From NCBI GenBank assembly GCA_963576725.1, contig OY755240.1, positions 16,780,440-16,844,439 of the forward strand: DNA of 64,000 bases, given 5' to 3'. The stretch is from Azorinus chamasolen (Eukaryota > Mollusca > Bivalvia > Cardiida > Solecurtidae). The notes under the pieces were generated by a model. That model was not told the DNA's origin. It saw only the letters and a program-made list of their open reading frames with translations, and did no database searches. Below, piece by piece: positions 33,340 to 43,707 of this stretch; position 1 is the first letter of the stretch, and every line of letters begins with the position of its first letter. The translations under genes were made by a program, and so were the position numbers.

Positions 33340-33900
33340 TTGCGCCATAGATACGCCTTTCCACGCCCTTGTAAACAGAGTAGAAGCCGTCTGATTAGGG
33401 TCTGCTTTGTATGTTTATGGTTTAATATAGGTAGGATACTTATGGTATAATGTAGGTAGGATTCTTATGGTATTATATAGGTAGGATTATTATGGTTTAA
33501 TATAGGTAGGATTCTTATGGTATAATATAGGTAGGATTCTTATGGTATTATATAGGTAGGATTCTTATGGTATAATATAGGGAGGATTCTTATGGTATTA
33601 TATAGGTAGGATTCTTATGGTATAATATAGGTAGGATTCTTATGGTATTATATAGGTAGGATTCTTAGGTTATAATATAGGTAGGATTCTTATGGTATGA
33701 TATAGGTAGGATTCTTATGGTTTAATATAGGTAGGATTCTTATGGTATAATATAGGTAGGATTCTTATGGTATAATATAGGTAGGATTCTTATGGTATAA
33801 TATAGGTAGGATTCTAAAGTTTGTCATTATGAAATTTGCATCTAATTAATAGTATGGTGTCATTATTTCTTACATAAATATTCATGGAGGATTAGGGAAT
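33340..33900. mobile_element. MITE expanded by an internal 25-bp minisatellite
   Basis: The left part is TAAACAGAGTAGAAGCCGTC. The right part after the array is GTTTGTCATTATGAAATTTG and TATTCATGGAGG. Both match the second palindrome MITE subfamily (20.9 kb), so the array lies within one MITE copy. Confidence 0.65.
33414..33815. repeat. 25-bp minisatellite, about 16 units
   Basis: The unit is TTATGGTATAATATAGGTAG plus GATTC. Units alternate between TATAATATAG and TATTATATAG, which suggests that a 50-bp dimer was copied in part of the array. Confidence 0.9.
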
Positions 33901-33943
33901 CAGATCGATACAACTAAGGCCAAAACAGCCGACAGATATAGTC

Positions 33944-34640
33944 CAATTCCAATTCCAATTTTATTTCAAATAATACAAAGTCTCGCTTTAATGCAAGAAG
34001 CATTTACATCTATCATACAGTATACAATAAATACAGTCACATGGTCACAATGAGGGAAAACGGCTATTTTCATGTTCCATGTATGGAAATAGCATATCCA
34101 GAGACATATCCATACATATCTCTGGCATATCCTACCCAAGAAGGAGAAAAGAAATAACATTGCTTATGTACATGTATACCCGCGTATTTTCATCTCCTCC
34201 GAAACGAAACGAGGGGATAAAAAGAGGGTACCAATTCTCAAGGAGATGCATTACTAACTGAAGAGATGGCAATTATTTATACCTTACCAAAAAGGGGAAA
34301 TCACCCCTGTCGATCCTTTCCTGGTACCCAGCTTATATCAACACTATGACCCTGTGCACAATAAAAGTAGGGTACCAGAATAGTGCAAAGCCATGCTTTC
34401 CGGTATACGAGTAAACATACCAGCGATAACAAGTGGAGCACAGAATTTGTCCGACATATGTCGCAATATCAGTTAACAACGTGTGAATTGTCATCTAAAA
34501 TACTTATCAGCGTAGCGGGAGTTTACCATAGTATGCGCCTTCCACCGAGACCATACGGTATCCAAGGATGAGGCGTGTTTATCACGGCTGCACCCGAGAT
34601 TCAGATGATCACAACTTGCAACAAACTTTCAGATAAGTAA
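33944..34640 (-). mobile_element. Possible LINE 3' UTR with TTGGAA tail
   Basis: On the minus strand the segment ends TTGAAATAAAATTGGAATTG and GAATTGG, a short tandem tail that is usual for L2/CR1-like retrotransposons. Upstream I see only short frames, so the coding part is absent. Its left limit is uncertain. Confidence 0.35.
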
Positions 34641-34799
34641 CTTTCACCAGCATACTATCCAACCCTTTCCCTGTCAATTTCCACCACAAGTTTCAACAAC
34701 TCCCGATTATCCATTTACAAAACAGTGACATATTAACGAATAGGAAGGTGGAACATTTCAGCCATGAAGTCGATAGTAATCAAGAAACAGATCCACCAA

Positions 34800-34882
34800 A
34801 TTCATGATCAAATAGAGCTGGCCTTGATCATATGGGTCCTCTTGGATCTCTATGATCTGGGTCTACTCTGTTTTCAATGTCT
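34800..34882. repeat. Worn palindrome of the GCAAACAGAGTAGACC family
   Basis: CAAATAGAGCTGGCCTTGATC faces GATCTGGGTCTACTCTG. CCCTTTCCCTGTCAA at 34,665 is the left piggyBac-type end. Confidence 0.55.
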
Positions 34883-35299
34883 GAACATCCGTCTATACCA
34901 GGGAGTAGGTCACCCAAGCGTCTATTTCCCGATAAATGTATTTGATGCAAACTTTAATTGATACCAAAAGCATCTCAGCATGTTAATGACAGAATGCTAA
35001 GTTCTTTCAGATTCCATTATCAGTAATTTGCAATCAATACAGTAGACACATGTTAAAATATGTACATATGACCATGGTTCTTTGTGGGGATATCATTATT
35101 TCTTTCAGACAGCGATGGCCATAACAAAGAAGACTAGATGCTTTCAAAACTTGGCTGCAGGTAGGGAATTCCCATCCACCTGATTCAAGATAATAAATGG
35201 TTAGCTAACATGTAAGTACATAACTATTAACAACCGGTATATCTTATATGTTATATATACACATATTATGTACATAATACTACTACAACAGCTTTTCCC

Positions 35300-35495
35300 A
35301 CGGTATCTTTGCAGACATATATATGTTCACATACATATATATACACACACATACACATATGTACACATGATACACACATACGTATATACATACACACACA
35401 CACACATACATACATATATACATTCATATATATATATATACACACATACACATGCACATATATATATACATACATATATATATATATATATGTAT
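35300..35495. repeat. TA/CA microsatellite at the LINE 3' end
   Basis: (TATA), (CACA) and (CATA) runs produce false ORFs in all frames. The tract directly follows the LINE 3' UTR on the minus strand and may be its tail or its target. Confidence 0.85.
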
Positions 35496-35499
35496 TAAC

Positions 35500-38400
35500 C
35501 GTTACAGACATATATATTCACAGCACTTTGTGTGTATTAAAGTGTCATGTCTATGTAAAGTTGATGTAATTGAAGCTACCCTTACGGTTTAGCCATTGAA
35601 CCAGACAATTTCCATCTCATTTGTTCTATTAAGGATTTTTCCTAAAATGTGTCATTATGATTTTGCAAAATATACTCAGTTTCTTAAGTTCTGTACTGTT
35701 TTTACTGGAGAACATATCTATAAATTTCAACATGTTTGGACTTCTGTAATGTTTCTTTCTGATATACTTTTTGCGGTATTCATGGAAAAAAGGACATGTC
35801 AGGATATAATGGAATTCATCACCTATATATATGCAGTATGGACATTTCCGTTGGTTTGCCGGTATGTTTTGCCATCGACCAGTTTCCACAGGTAAATGGT
35901 GATTTCTCGTTATGAATGCAATCAGATTTTTGCAATGATAAGTTGAGAGATGTCTTATACAATGTGCTTGTTTGAAAGATGTTTTTATGTGTTTGTACAT
36001 ATTTGTATTGGATGTCCTGTCTATGTCAGAATGCCAAGACTGAATGAAAATATCCTTGAGTTTCTGTAGTGTTGCCTTTTTTAACCACATTGAATTTATA
36101 AAACTTTGACTGTACCAGATTCCTGAAAATCCTAAGTGGCAAAGCTTGTTTTTAACATTATCGATCCATTGTGATTTCAGTAATTTCTGACTGTGTAACC
36201 CGTATATGATGTAGTAAATGTGAGATGCCAGTTTAGTATTATCACCATTTAAGTTGTCGATCAGTCTAGACCAGTATGTGATTACTTTATTATTGATATC
36301 TACTGAGAGGGGAGTAATCCCAAGTTCACCATAGATCATATTTGATGGTGTCGATTTTTTCAATTGGAAGATATACTTATAAAATTTGAGCTGTACTTTC
36401 TCCAATGTATCAAACTTGCCATAGCCCCATAATTCACTCCCATAAAGCAGTATAGGTTTAACAGTTTTTTCAAACAATTCTATTTGTAAGTCATATGGCA
36501 GAGAGAGTCTTTTTATTTTCTTAAGTAGCGAAAACATTGCTTTGTTTGCTTGTTCAGCGATGTGTGTCTTAGCTCTGCAAAAGGATCCACTTTTGGACAG
36601 ATATAATCCCAAATATTTGTATTCATCTGTATGTTCTATATACTCATCCCCAATTTTGAATTTATGCGTATTTTTAAAGCGGCCTCTAGATATAACCATT
36701 ATTTTTGTCTTAGATATGTTTACTTTCAGTTTCCAGTTTGTGCAGTATTGACTAAATATATCCAGAGCATTTTGTAAATCAACAGGGTCATCACTAAAGA
36801 TCACCGTGTCATCTGCATAAAGAAGAATGCACAGTTTCACGAATATTCGGGCGCCTTCGACCATCGTCTCTCTAGAGACTCCAGCTACACCACTACTTTC
36901 CAGGAAGTTCTCCAAATCGTTTAGGTAGATTGAAAACAGGAAAGGTGAGAGGTTTTCTCCCTGCCGCACTCCAACTAAACTGAAAAACGGGGAAGAGGTA
37001 CCCTCTGCTGTTACTACTCTTGACTTTATATTATTATAAATATTGTATATTACATTAAAACATTTACCATCTATACTTTCTTTATGAAGTTTATACCATA
37101 GTCCTTGCCGCCACACTGAGTCAAATGCCTGTTTGAAATCTATAAAGCAACAGTACAATTTTTTCTTATCTGTTTGCAAAATATCAATTAGACTCTTCAA
37201 TATGAATATGTTATCTACTGTCGAATGATGCTTTCTGAAACCTGCTTGTGTATCTTTGATGATATGATTTTCTTCAGCATATTTATTCAGTCTGTTATTT
37301 AAAATGCTTGTGAATAGTTTACCAGTGCAGCTGAGCAATGATATAGGCCGGTAGTTTTCCGGCTTCTCGGGGTCACCTTTCTGTTTATATATGGGCTTTA
37401 TCAATCCATCTGTCCATGTTTCTGGTACCAGTCCAGTATCGAAAACAATATTGAAAAGCTTAACGTATATTGGCATCATCAGGTTTATTGTACTTTTGAT
37501 ATGTTCATTAAGTATGTTATCTATGCCGGGTGATTTACCGTTTTTTAAAGATTTAACAGCTTCTAGTATGTCTTTCTCTTCTATGGGACTATTTATGCAT
37601 TCGTTTATATGTGTTTCGTTTGTGTCAGCATTCAGTGCCTCGGTATGGTCATGCAAATTATTACTGTTTAATGTTTCCTGATTTTGTTCCTTGAAATAGT
37701 TGTAAAATTGCTCAAGGCTTGCCTGTGCTACTTTTTCTGTATTATCTGTGTTAATGATTTTCCAGTATTGTTTTGGATCTGTGTTCTGTAGTTTTCTTAG
37801 TGTATTTACCTTTTTTGCATTGTATCTTTGGTGTGCCTGTCGAAGAGTTGTTTTATATTGTTTGCTGACTGTTTTTAATGTAGTTTTCAGGTCTGCTGTT
37901 TTATATTTATTGTATGCTTTTCTGATGTAATGATACCGGTTTCTCAAGTGCTGGCATGTCGAGTTGAACCATGGTGTACGTTTTTGAACTCTATTATTCT
38001 GTTTATGTGATCCTACAGTTCCAAAGGCTTCTTTTGCACTGTCACTGAATAAGGATGTTATTTCATCAACAATACTATTAACATCAGATTTTGCAATATT
38101 TCCTCCCACTGAAAGTGAATCTAGCTTGCTTTCAATATGCTGCAACTGTGCATTATCAATGTTTTCATAGAATGACTCGGGATTCCGCCTATCCCACAGT
38201 TTCGTTCTATTTTGCGGGGATTCATGCCTAATGTTACAACTGTTAGCATTGAATTTCGTCTGGAGTTCAATAGTTAATGGGCAGTGGATATCAGAGTACA
38301 ATTCACAGTATTCTTCTATGCAAAATTTAGCAATATTTTCAAAGACATATGATGTTGAAATACAGTAATCTATTACACTTTTATTTTTACAAGTGCGTTT

Positions 38401-39005
38401 AGGTTCCGTCGCCTCGTCTCCTATTCTGCCATTCCAGATAAAAAGATTATTTGCCTTACAAAACTCTATAAATTGTCTACCGTAGTTATTTACAACATTA
38501 TCAGTATGTGCCCTATCCATTGGAATATCATAAATCTCGAATTTTCTAAATATTTCAGCATCTTCATTTTCAATACTGTCAAGATCAAACATGTTTAACA
38601 AAATATCATCAGTGTGAACGTATTCAGACATACTTCCACATCTCGAATTGAAATCGCCCAGCAAAAGTATATGCTTATAATCTAGACAATATCTTAGAAC
38701 CTCGTTTTGCAGTTCAAAGAAAGGATCCGTATGTGCATACTTTGAACCACAAGGTGGGATATACACCATCCCGCATACCAAATCTTCATTGCTATTCGAA
38801 GTATACACATTTTTAGATATCTTGAAGAATTTTACCAAAGAACTTTTAGAACTGTTATCAAGTATAACATGTTGGGCAATCTCAGTCTTCACTAATAGTG
38901 CTAAACCACCAGAGCGGTACCTTGACAGTTTTTGTCTGCTAAACATATGCACTTTATCAGTTTCTATGGCATTTTTAAAGACATTACCCAGGTCCATTCA
39001 ATGAT
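35500..39005 (-). mobile_element. LINE retrotransposon, 5'-truncated, ORF intact
   Basis: The element consists of the 1,122-codon ORF (next entry) and a 3' UTR of about 130 bases that runs into a TA/CA microsatellite. TGA stands just before the first ATG, and the upstream sequence is unrelated, so the 5' end and the start of the endonuclease are missing. This is the usual result of incomplete reverse transcription. Absence of internal stops sets it apart from every other element here and points to a recent insertion. Confidence 0.85.
35629..38997 (-). CDS. LINE ORF2-type protein: AP-endonuclease and reverse transcriptase
   Basis: The endonuclease part lacks its first motifs. It keeps LLLGDFNSR (111-119), SVIDYCIST (207-215) and SDIHCPL (235-241), the family's version of the SDH site. 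A basic linker (about 330-400) leads to the RT: NYRPISLLSCTGKLF (549-563), FIDFKQAFDSVWR (618-630), GVRQGENLSPFLFSIYLNDL (676-695) and LLYADDTVIFSDD (725-737) with the catalytic YADD. KYLGLYLSKSG and the thumb follow. Near the C-terminus CPYC, EFHYILTCPFF (about 1,070) is a CCHC-like zinc motif. It belongs to the Jockey/CR1/L2 group of LINEs by its layout, but I cannot name the clade. Loss of the endonuclease N-terminus makes autonomous activity unlikely. Confidence 0.9.
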   Translation of the reverse strand: MDLGNVFKNAIETDKVHMFSRQKLSRYRSGGLALLVKTEIAQHVILDNSSKSSLVKFFKISKNVYTSNSNEDLVCGMVYIPPCGSKYAHTDPFFELQNEVLRYCLDYKHILLLGDFNSRCGSMSEYVHTDDILLNMFDLDSIENEDAEIFRKFEIYDIPMDRAHTDNVVNNYGRQFIEFCKANNLFIWNGRIGDEATEPKRTCKNKSVIDYCISTSYVFENIAKFCIEEYCELYSDIHCPLTIELQTKFNANSCNIRHESPQNRTKLWDRRNPESFYENIDNAQLQHIESKLDSLSVGGNIAKSDVNSIVDEITSLFSDSAKEAFGTVGSHKQNNRVQKRTPWFNSTCQHLRNRYHYIRKAYNKYKTADLKTTLKTVSKQYKTTLRQAHQRYNAKKVNTLRKLQNTDPKQYWKIINTDNTEKVAQASLEQFYNYFKEQNQETLNSNNLHDHTEALNADTNETHINECINSPIEEKDILEAVKSLKNGKSPGIDNILNEHIKSTINLMMPIYVKLFNIVFDTGLVPETWTDGLIKPIYKQKGDPEKPENYRPISLLSCTGKLFTSILNNRLNKYAEENHIIKDTQAGFRKHHSTVDNIFILKSLIDILQTDKKKLYCCFIDFKQAFDSVWRQGLWYKLHKESIDGKCFNVIYNIYNNIKSRVVTAEGTSSPFFSLVGVRQGENLSPFLFSIYLNDLENFLESSGVAGVSRETMVEGARIFVKLCILLYADDTVIFSDDPVDLQNALDIFSQYCTNWKLKVNISKTKIMVISRGRFKNTHKFKIGDEYIEHTDEYKYLGLYLSKSGSFCRAKTHIAEQANKAMFSLLKKIKRLSLPYDLQIELFEKTVKPILLYGSELWGYGKFDTLEKVQLKFYKYIFQLKKSTPSNMIYGELGITPLSVDINNKVITYWSRLIDNLNGDNTKLASHIYYIIYGLHSQKLLKSQWIDNVKNKLCHLGFSGIWYSQSFINSMWLKKATLQKLKDIFIQSWHSDIDRTSNTNMYKHIKTSFKQAHCIRHLSTYHCKNLIAFITRNHHLPVETGRWQNIPANQRKCPYCIYIGDEFHYILTCPFFHEYRKKYIRKKHYRSPNMLKFIDMFSSKNSTELKKLSIFCKIIMTHFRKNP

Positions 39006-39213
39006 TCCCCCCCATTGTTCTCAATAGGCGTGAAAGTAACAGTAAAAGCATGATACAAGTGTGCAAAATATGGCAAGCCGTCTCATTCTGTCTAGAGAGG
39101 CCCTGACATACAATTAGTCAAGGGGAACACACTCAAAATACCATTGTTGGTCAGAACCCAATAGAAGTTCAACCCTTAAGAAGCCTACCACTAACAAACA
39201 AAGGGCCATATGC

Positions 39214-39282
39214 AAACAGGTTGGATCCAGATGAGTCGTCAAGTAACCCGGCATCTTATCTGGTTCCAAGCTATTTGACAGA
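39214..39282. repeat. Palindrome of the GGATCCAGATGAGACG family
   Basis: GCAAACAGGTTGGATCCAGA faces ATCTTATCTGGTTCCAAGC. The centre reads GTCAAGTAACCCGGC. Confidence 0.65.
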
Positions 39283-39469
39283 CAACATTTTCACAAATCT
39301 TTACAAACTATGAAGCACTTTCACATTTGAAGCAGACAAGCAATTTAGCAGATTAATATTTTATAAGGATTAAATACATTAAAAAACCCTGAGCGCTTAT
39401 GTATATCAGAGATAAAACTCTGGACATTTGGCCTGCAGTAGAATCCATTTAACCTGCAGTGGAGGAGAG

Positions 39470-39760
39470 CTATAATAAGTTCAAAGGCGTCCTAATTAAA
39501 GCTGAGAATTCAATTTTGTTCAAAGTGTTATTGAAAGACTCAACAGGATATGTGCCCATGGCATGTACATAATTTTCAGGGTGTTTGTAAACATCAAATG
39601 ATTTTATAGTGGTATTAAGTATTTGTTTTGCAAAAGAGTCAGTCAGTATAATTCTGCTTGGCATATAGTTTGGGTCTGTTTTGCACCTAGATTTAGGTAG
39701 GCAGTGAGAGTGATTATTACATAGGGCAATACTTCCAAAAGAGATGTCCCACAGAATTAT
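39470..39760 (-). pseudogene. Relic of a transposon-like ORF with HCxxxSRC and VESFNN motifs
   Basis: The minus-strand frame is open from about 39,760: CNNHSHCLPKSRCK, YMPSRIILTD, YKHPENYVHAMGTYPVES and FNNTLNK. The Cys/His spacing and the VESFNN box resemble ORFs that are present in many copies in invertebrate genomes and are thought to be transposase-derived. The remainder (residues after LNK) does not continue, so this is a short relic. Function is not known. Confidence 0.35.
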
Positions 39761-40183
39761 TATCCTTGGACACAGCTGCCTTATCTCCCAACAAGGTCTA
39801 TCAGAATATGTAAATACTGCTCAAAAAGTTTAAATTTAACCCCTGCACCCTGCACTCGATCTCAATGAGATATATTTGTATGGGGAGTGTCATGAATGTA
39901 GGTTGAGCACTTTAGAAGACATTCACAGGCCGAACGGACAAAGCGGGGCCTATATGCTCCTTCTTATAGTTTCAGGGAGCATAATAAAAAATAAAAACAT
40001 ATACTGCATTAGTGACAATCTAATCATTTCCAAATCATCAAATGTAAGAGACAAGCCTCACATGGAACGCTCCAGTGGTTATTGACTGCTATAGCTCTTA
40101 CCATATGCCGCATGCTTTTTCACAGGTTAGCTGTAAAGACCCAAGCCGGCCAAGGGAATGTCTTTAAGGATTATGGTTTGATC

Positions 40184-41190
40184 TGCGCCTATTTACCACA
40201 GTGTAGTGCTGTTCTTAATGAATATAGACTTATTTGAAAATGTCCATATTGTGAGCCCATTACCGAACATGTCGGCTCTACCGAACACGAACATCGGGTA
40301 TTTCCGAACATTGATGTCTTTTTAAGAATAAATCAATAACTGTCAGCTGAAAGAAACACATTTATTTTATTTCATTGTACCATATTTCGTTCATATAAAT
40401 ACATTTTCTTATTGTTCGTGATAGCACCTGTGCTTTTATGGACAATATAAGTTGTATTTGTGTTATCGACGCTACTCGTAAATACAGATGCCATGATAAA
40501 ACAAACATAGGTAATACGTGTATTGTACAGTAGAACCTGCATTAAACGACCATCCATTTTTATCTTTAATGTCGATTTAGGCAAATGGCTTCTTAATGCA
40601 GTCGTAAGGAGCTTTCCACCTGTCTAGTAGAACAAAATGCATTACATTTTTGGTGGTCGTTTTAATCCTTTCCCTGATATAAACGTGTTTTCACGCATTT
40701 GCAAACTGTAGACAACATTAGACGGATCCTATAGGAACTGTCTGATCAGGGTCTACTCTGTTTGCTAATGAAATTTGATAGATATGTTTCTTTACTTTCT
40801 AAAATGGCTACATGTACAATGTTCCACCTTCCATAATTCATTATAATTATTTTATCCATTAATATTCAGTAGGTATCAAAATTTGGAATAAACATAGAAC
40901 AGGTAAAGGGTTAAGACAGTTTCTATTGTATATAACAGGATGAAATACATGGTTTAAATGATAAAATGAATATTTCTTTCACTCAGAGCAATGGTATTTT
41001 TCCTGGAATTGTCCGCGAAATTGCATCGTCTGTTTCTGAACACATGACTAACTGTGAACAGAACCAGAAGAGCTAAAGTAGTCAAAAGAGAGGTTTCGAT
41101 TTCTTACTTGTACGTGTACATAATTATACGTGTATCTACACATACACGTACACGTTCCTGACTTTTCAAAATCATGTTTCGAATTGAATG
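40184..41190 (-). repeat. Inverted copy of the 8.8-9.7 kb segment
   Basis: Read on the minus strand, it follows 8,793-9,728. It carries about 85 extra bases around 40,240-40,330 (ACCGAACATG, CCGAACACGAACATCGGG). A piggyBac-type MITE is at 40,672-40,914, in the same relative position as at 9057-9294. Confidence 0.7.
40672..40914. mobile_element. piggyBac-type MITE
   Basis: TTAATCCTTTCCCTGATATA faces AGAACAGGTAAAGGG-TTAA. The palindrome core is 40,700-40,765. It is the partner of the copy at 9057. Confidence 0.7.
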
Positions 41191-41854
41191 CGTTAAAATG
41201 AGTACATATGGAGTAAAGGATTGAAATTGGGTCTCATTCGAAGAAGAGATGCTAACAGTTGATTAAATACTAATTGGAGTTCGAAACGCATCTACAGTAA
41301 TAATTTATACTGTTACAGCTATTCTTGTTTGATCGACCACTCAGTGCAGCTACAAGATTGAAGTTGATATCAGAATTTAGATGAAAACTATTGTAGCTTA
41401 CTGTATTATTGTGAAACGGCGCAAAGCAGTCGCCTGCACCAATCAAAAATATGTATAAAACAGCCACCTGAAATAACAGATATCCAAATATTGGTATTTC
41501 GTTTTCTTTCAAATGAGTTCAAATATACGACCGTACTGTTATTAAGTTAATTCATATTAACCCTTTTCATGCTAGTAGCATATATTGACCCAATTTAAAA
41601 ACAGTGCAGGCCCAGATCAGACATTTCTTAGAGGTTGTATGATCAGGGTGTGCACTGGTTTCTTATAGGATCTATCAAACATGAATTGGCATTCGTCCTG
41701 GGGAAATTATTCCTGTATCCATTACCAATGTAAACGTTGAGATGATAGATATTCATAGAGGGCATTTATATATGAAAACTCAGCGGAAGAATGGTTAAAA
41801 TAATTTCTATCTATCACAAAAGTACAATTTACGTAGTTAATTCATATCTGCGGT
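41191..41854. other. Non-coding stretch with a worn MITE
   Basis: TTAACCCTTTTCATGCTAG at 41,558 begins a worn piggyBac-type MITE (core 41,600-41,665, GTGCAGGCCCAGATCAGACA), which ends near GGTTAAAATAA at 41,793. No gene is seen. Confidence 0.5.
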
Positions 41855-42290
41855 CGAGAGAGAGAGAGGGGGGAGATAGACAGAGCGAGAGACAGACAGA
41901 CAGACAGAGAGACAGAGACAGGTAGAGTGACAGACAGAGAGACAGACAGAGAGAAAGAGAGAGAGAAGCATACTGACAGACGATGCGTCACAAGCTTATA
42001 TGTACAGTATATAATAATGAGGGACTCAATAGAGAGAAAGGGGGAGAGAAGAGACAGAGAGAGAGAGAGAGAGAGAAAGAGAAAGAGATAGAAAAACATG
42101 CAGACGATGCCTTACAAGCTTATATGTGCAGTATACAGTGAGGGACTTAGAGAGAGAGAGAGATGGGGAGGGAGAGAGAGAAGAGAGAGGAGAGGGAGGG
42201 AGAAAAGAGAAGAGGGAGAGTAAGAAGCATACAGACAGTCGATGCGTCACAAGAGGATATGTACAGTATACAGTGAGGGACTTGTAACAT
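41855..42290. repeat. GA microsatellite with three copies of a linker
   Basis: (GAGA/GACA)n tracts alternate three times with a roughly 60-bp linker containing ACAGACGATGCGTCACAAGC and GTACAGTATACAGTGAGGGA. The unit of about 130-140 bp was duplicated as a whole. Confidence 0.85.
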
Positions 42291-42917
42291 CTTAATAGTC
42301 GCAAAAGAGCGGAAATACCCGATATGACTTTTCTTTAAAGTTGTCGGAAATTTATTGATGAGCATACATCAATGACCCCCTACGCTGAAACACCAGGGTA
42401 GTTTCCGTACATTATAGAGCATCCAAATCGATCATTGTTTAATGTATGACCAAAAACTTTAACCCTCATTATACTGAATAAACGTCCGCTTCAAAAATGT
42501 AGTCTGCAAAAAAATTGAAATAAGCGTTGCTTGATTTCATTGAAGAAAACACAGAAAAATGAGAGTCAGACATATTTGATCCTAATCCTAATGATGTACT
42601 TATATTTCCTGTACCTTTCTTACAATTAGAGGTATTTGCAAACGTGACTTTGCGTGATTTGGTACACTGACCGCGAGATGTTGCATGATTTGTCTAAGTT
42701 TCTTATTTATGTTATCATAGGTATTTGCCTACAATACACTTTTTGCCGACTATGTTACAAAAATAACAACGGTTTAACATGACAACCGGTGGAGTTGAAA
42801 ACAGATATAGAGATATATACTGTATGTATATGTCTCTGACAGATATAATCTTTTCAAGCATGGGTACAGCACAGTACAAAATTAAAATAAAACAGTTAAA
42901 TATTTGTATTATACACG

Positions 42918-43032
42918 AATGTAGGTAAAAATGCCACAGGTAAATTTGCCTTAGGTAAATATGCCATAGGTAAAAACGCCACAGGTAAAGTGGTAAAAAT
43001 GCCTTAGGTAATAATGCCAGAGGTAAAAATGC
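42918..43032. repeat. 14-15 bp array AGGTAAAAATGCCAC
   Basis: There are about eight units of GGTAAAAATGCC with variants, preceded by GAATGT and followed by an AT-rich stretch with TTTATAAAAGG. The same array occurs at 43,712-43,860 and inverted at 44,700-44,850. Confidence 0.85.
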
Positions 43033-43707
43033 CATATATGTTAAAAAAAATATAAAAAAAAATTGTAATAACATTTTTTTTTAATTTATAAAAGGAAAAC
43101 TAAATTGTATGGAAATATTTAGTATAATAACATAATAATCAGATTGGTATCTTAAATATTATAAACAAAATTAGTATTTTGAACTCAAATCGAAATTCAA
43201 AGCATTGAATTGTTTTTTTAATAATATCTTAAAACCATTTAAATATTATGAGTTATGAGTGGTGATGTCAATTAACATTTTATCCCACCTTTTCTCGCAC
43301 TAGCAAACAGAGAAGACACAGATCAGACAGCTCAAATAGGAGCTGTCTGGTCAGGATCTTCTGTGTTTGTTTGCATATTGAAACTGATCAATTAATAACA
43401 AATATAAACTGTATTTGTTAAAGGCTCATTTCTAAAGGGTATAATACTTATTAGAGTTACAATCGTACACGCATTTCTAAAGAGGTGTCCCATATTTCCT
43501 GAAAAAGCGTCGATGCTTTCTGAATTTTTACTTCTGTTGCCGGGTCATGTCAGGTGCACATTTTAGCTAAATTCGTAACCTAAAGGTTGGTTGTCGGTAG
43601 TTTTCAACCCTTTCCTTGCTCAATATTTATGTCAGAAAAGATGACATCATAATATTTATTAGTTGTTTTTTATAATGGTAAAGGTACACGGTACATGCCT
43701 TTTTTTG

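Noticed and set aside
42026..42304. Ser/Leu-rich ORFs on the minus strand
   Set aside because: They are translations of the GA microsatellite and its repeated linker.
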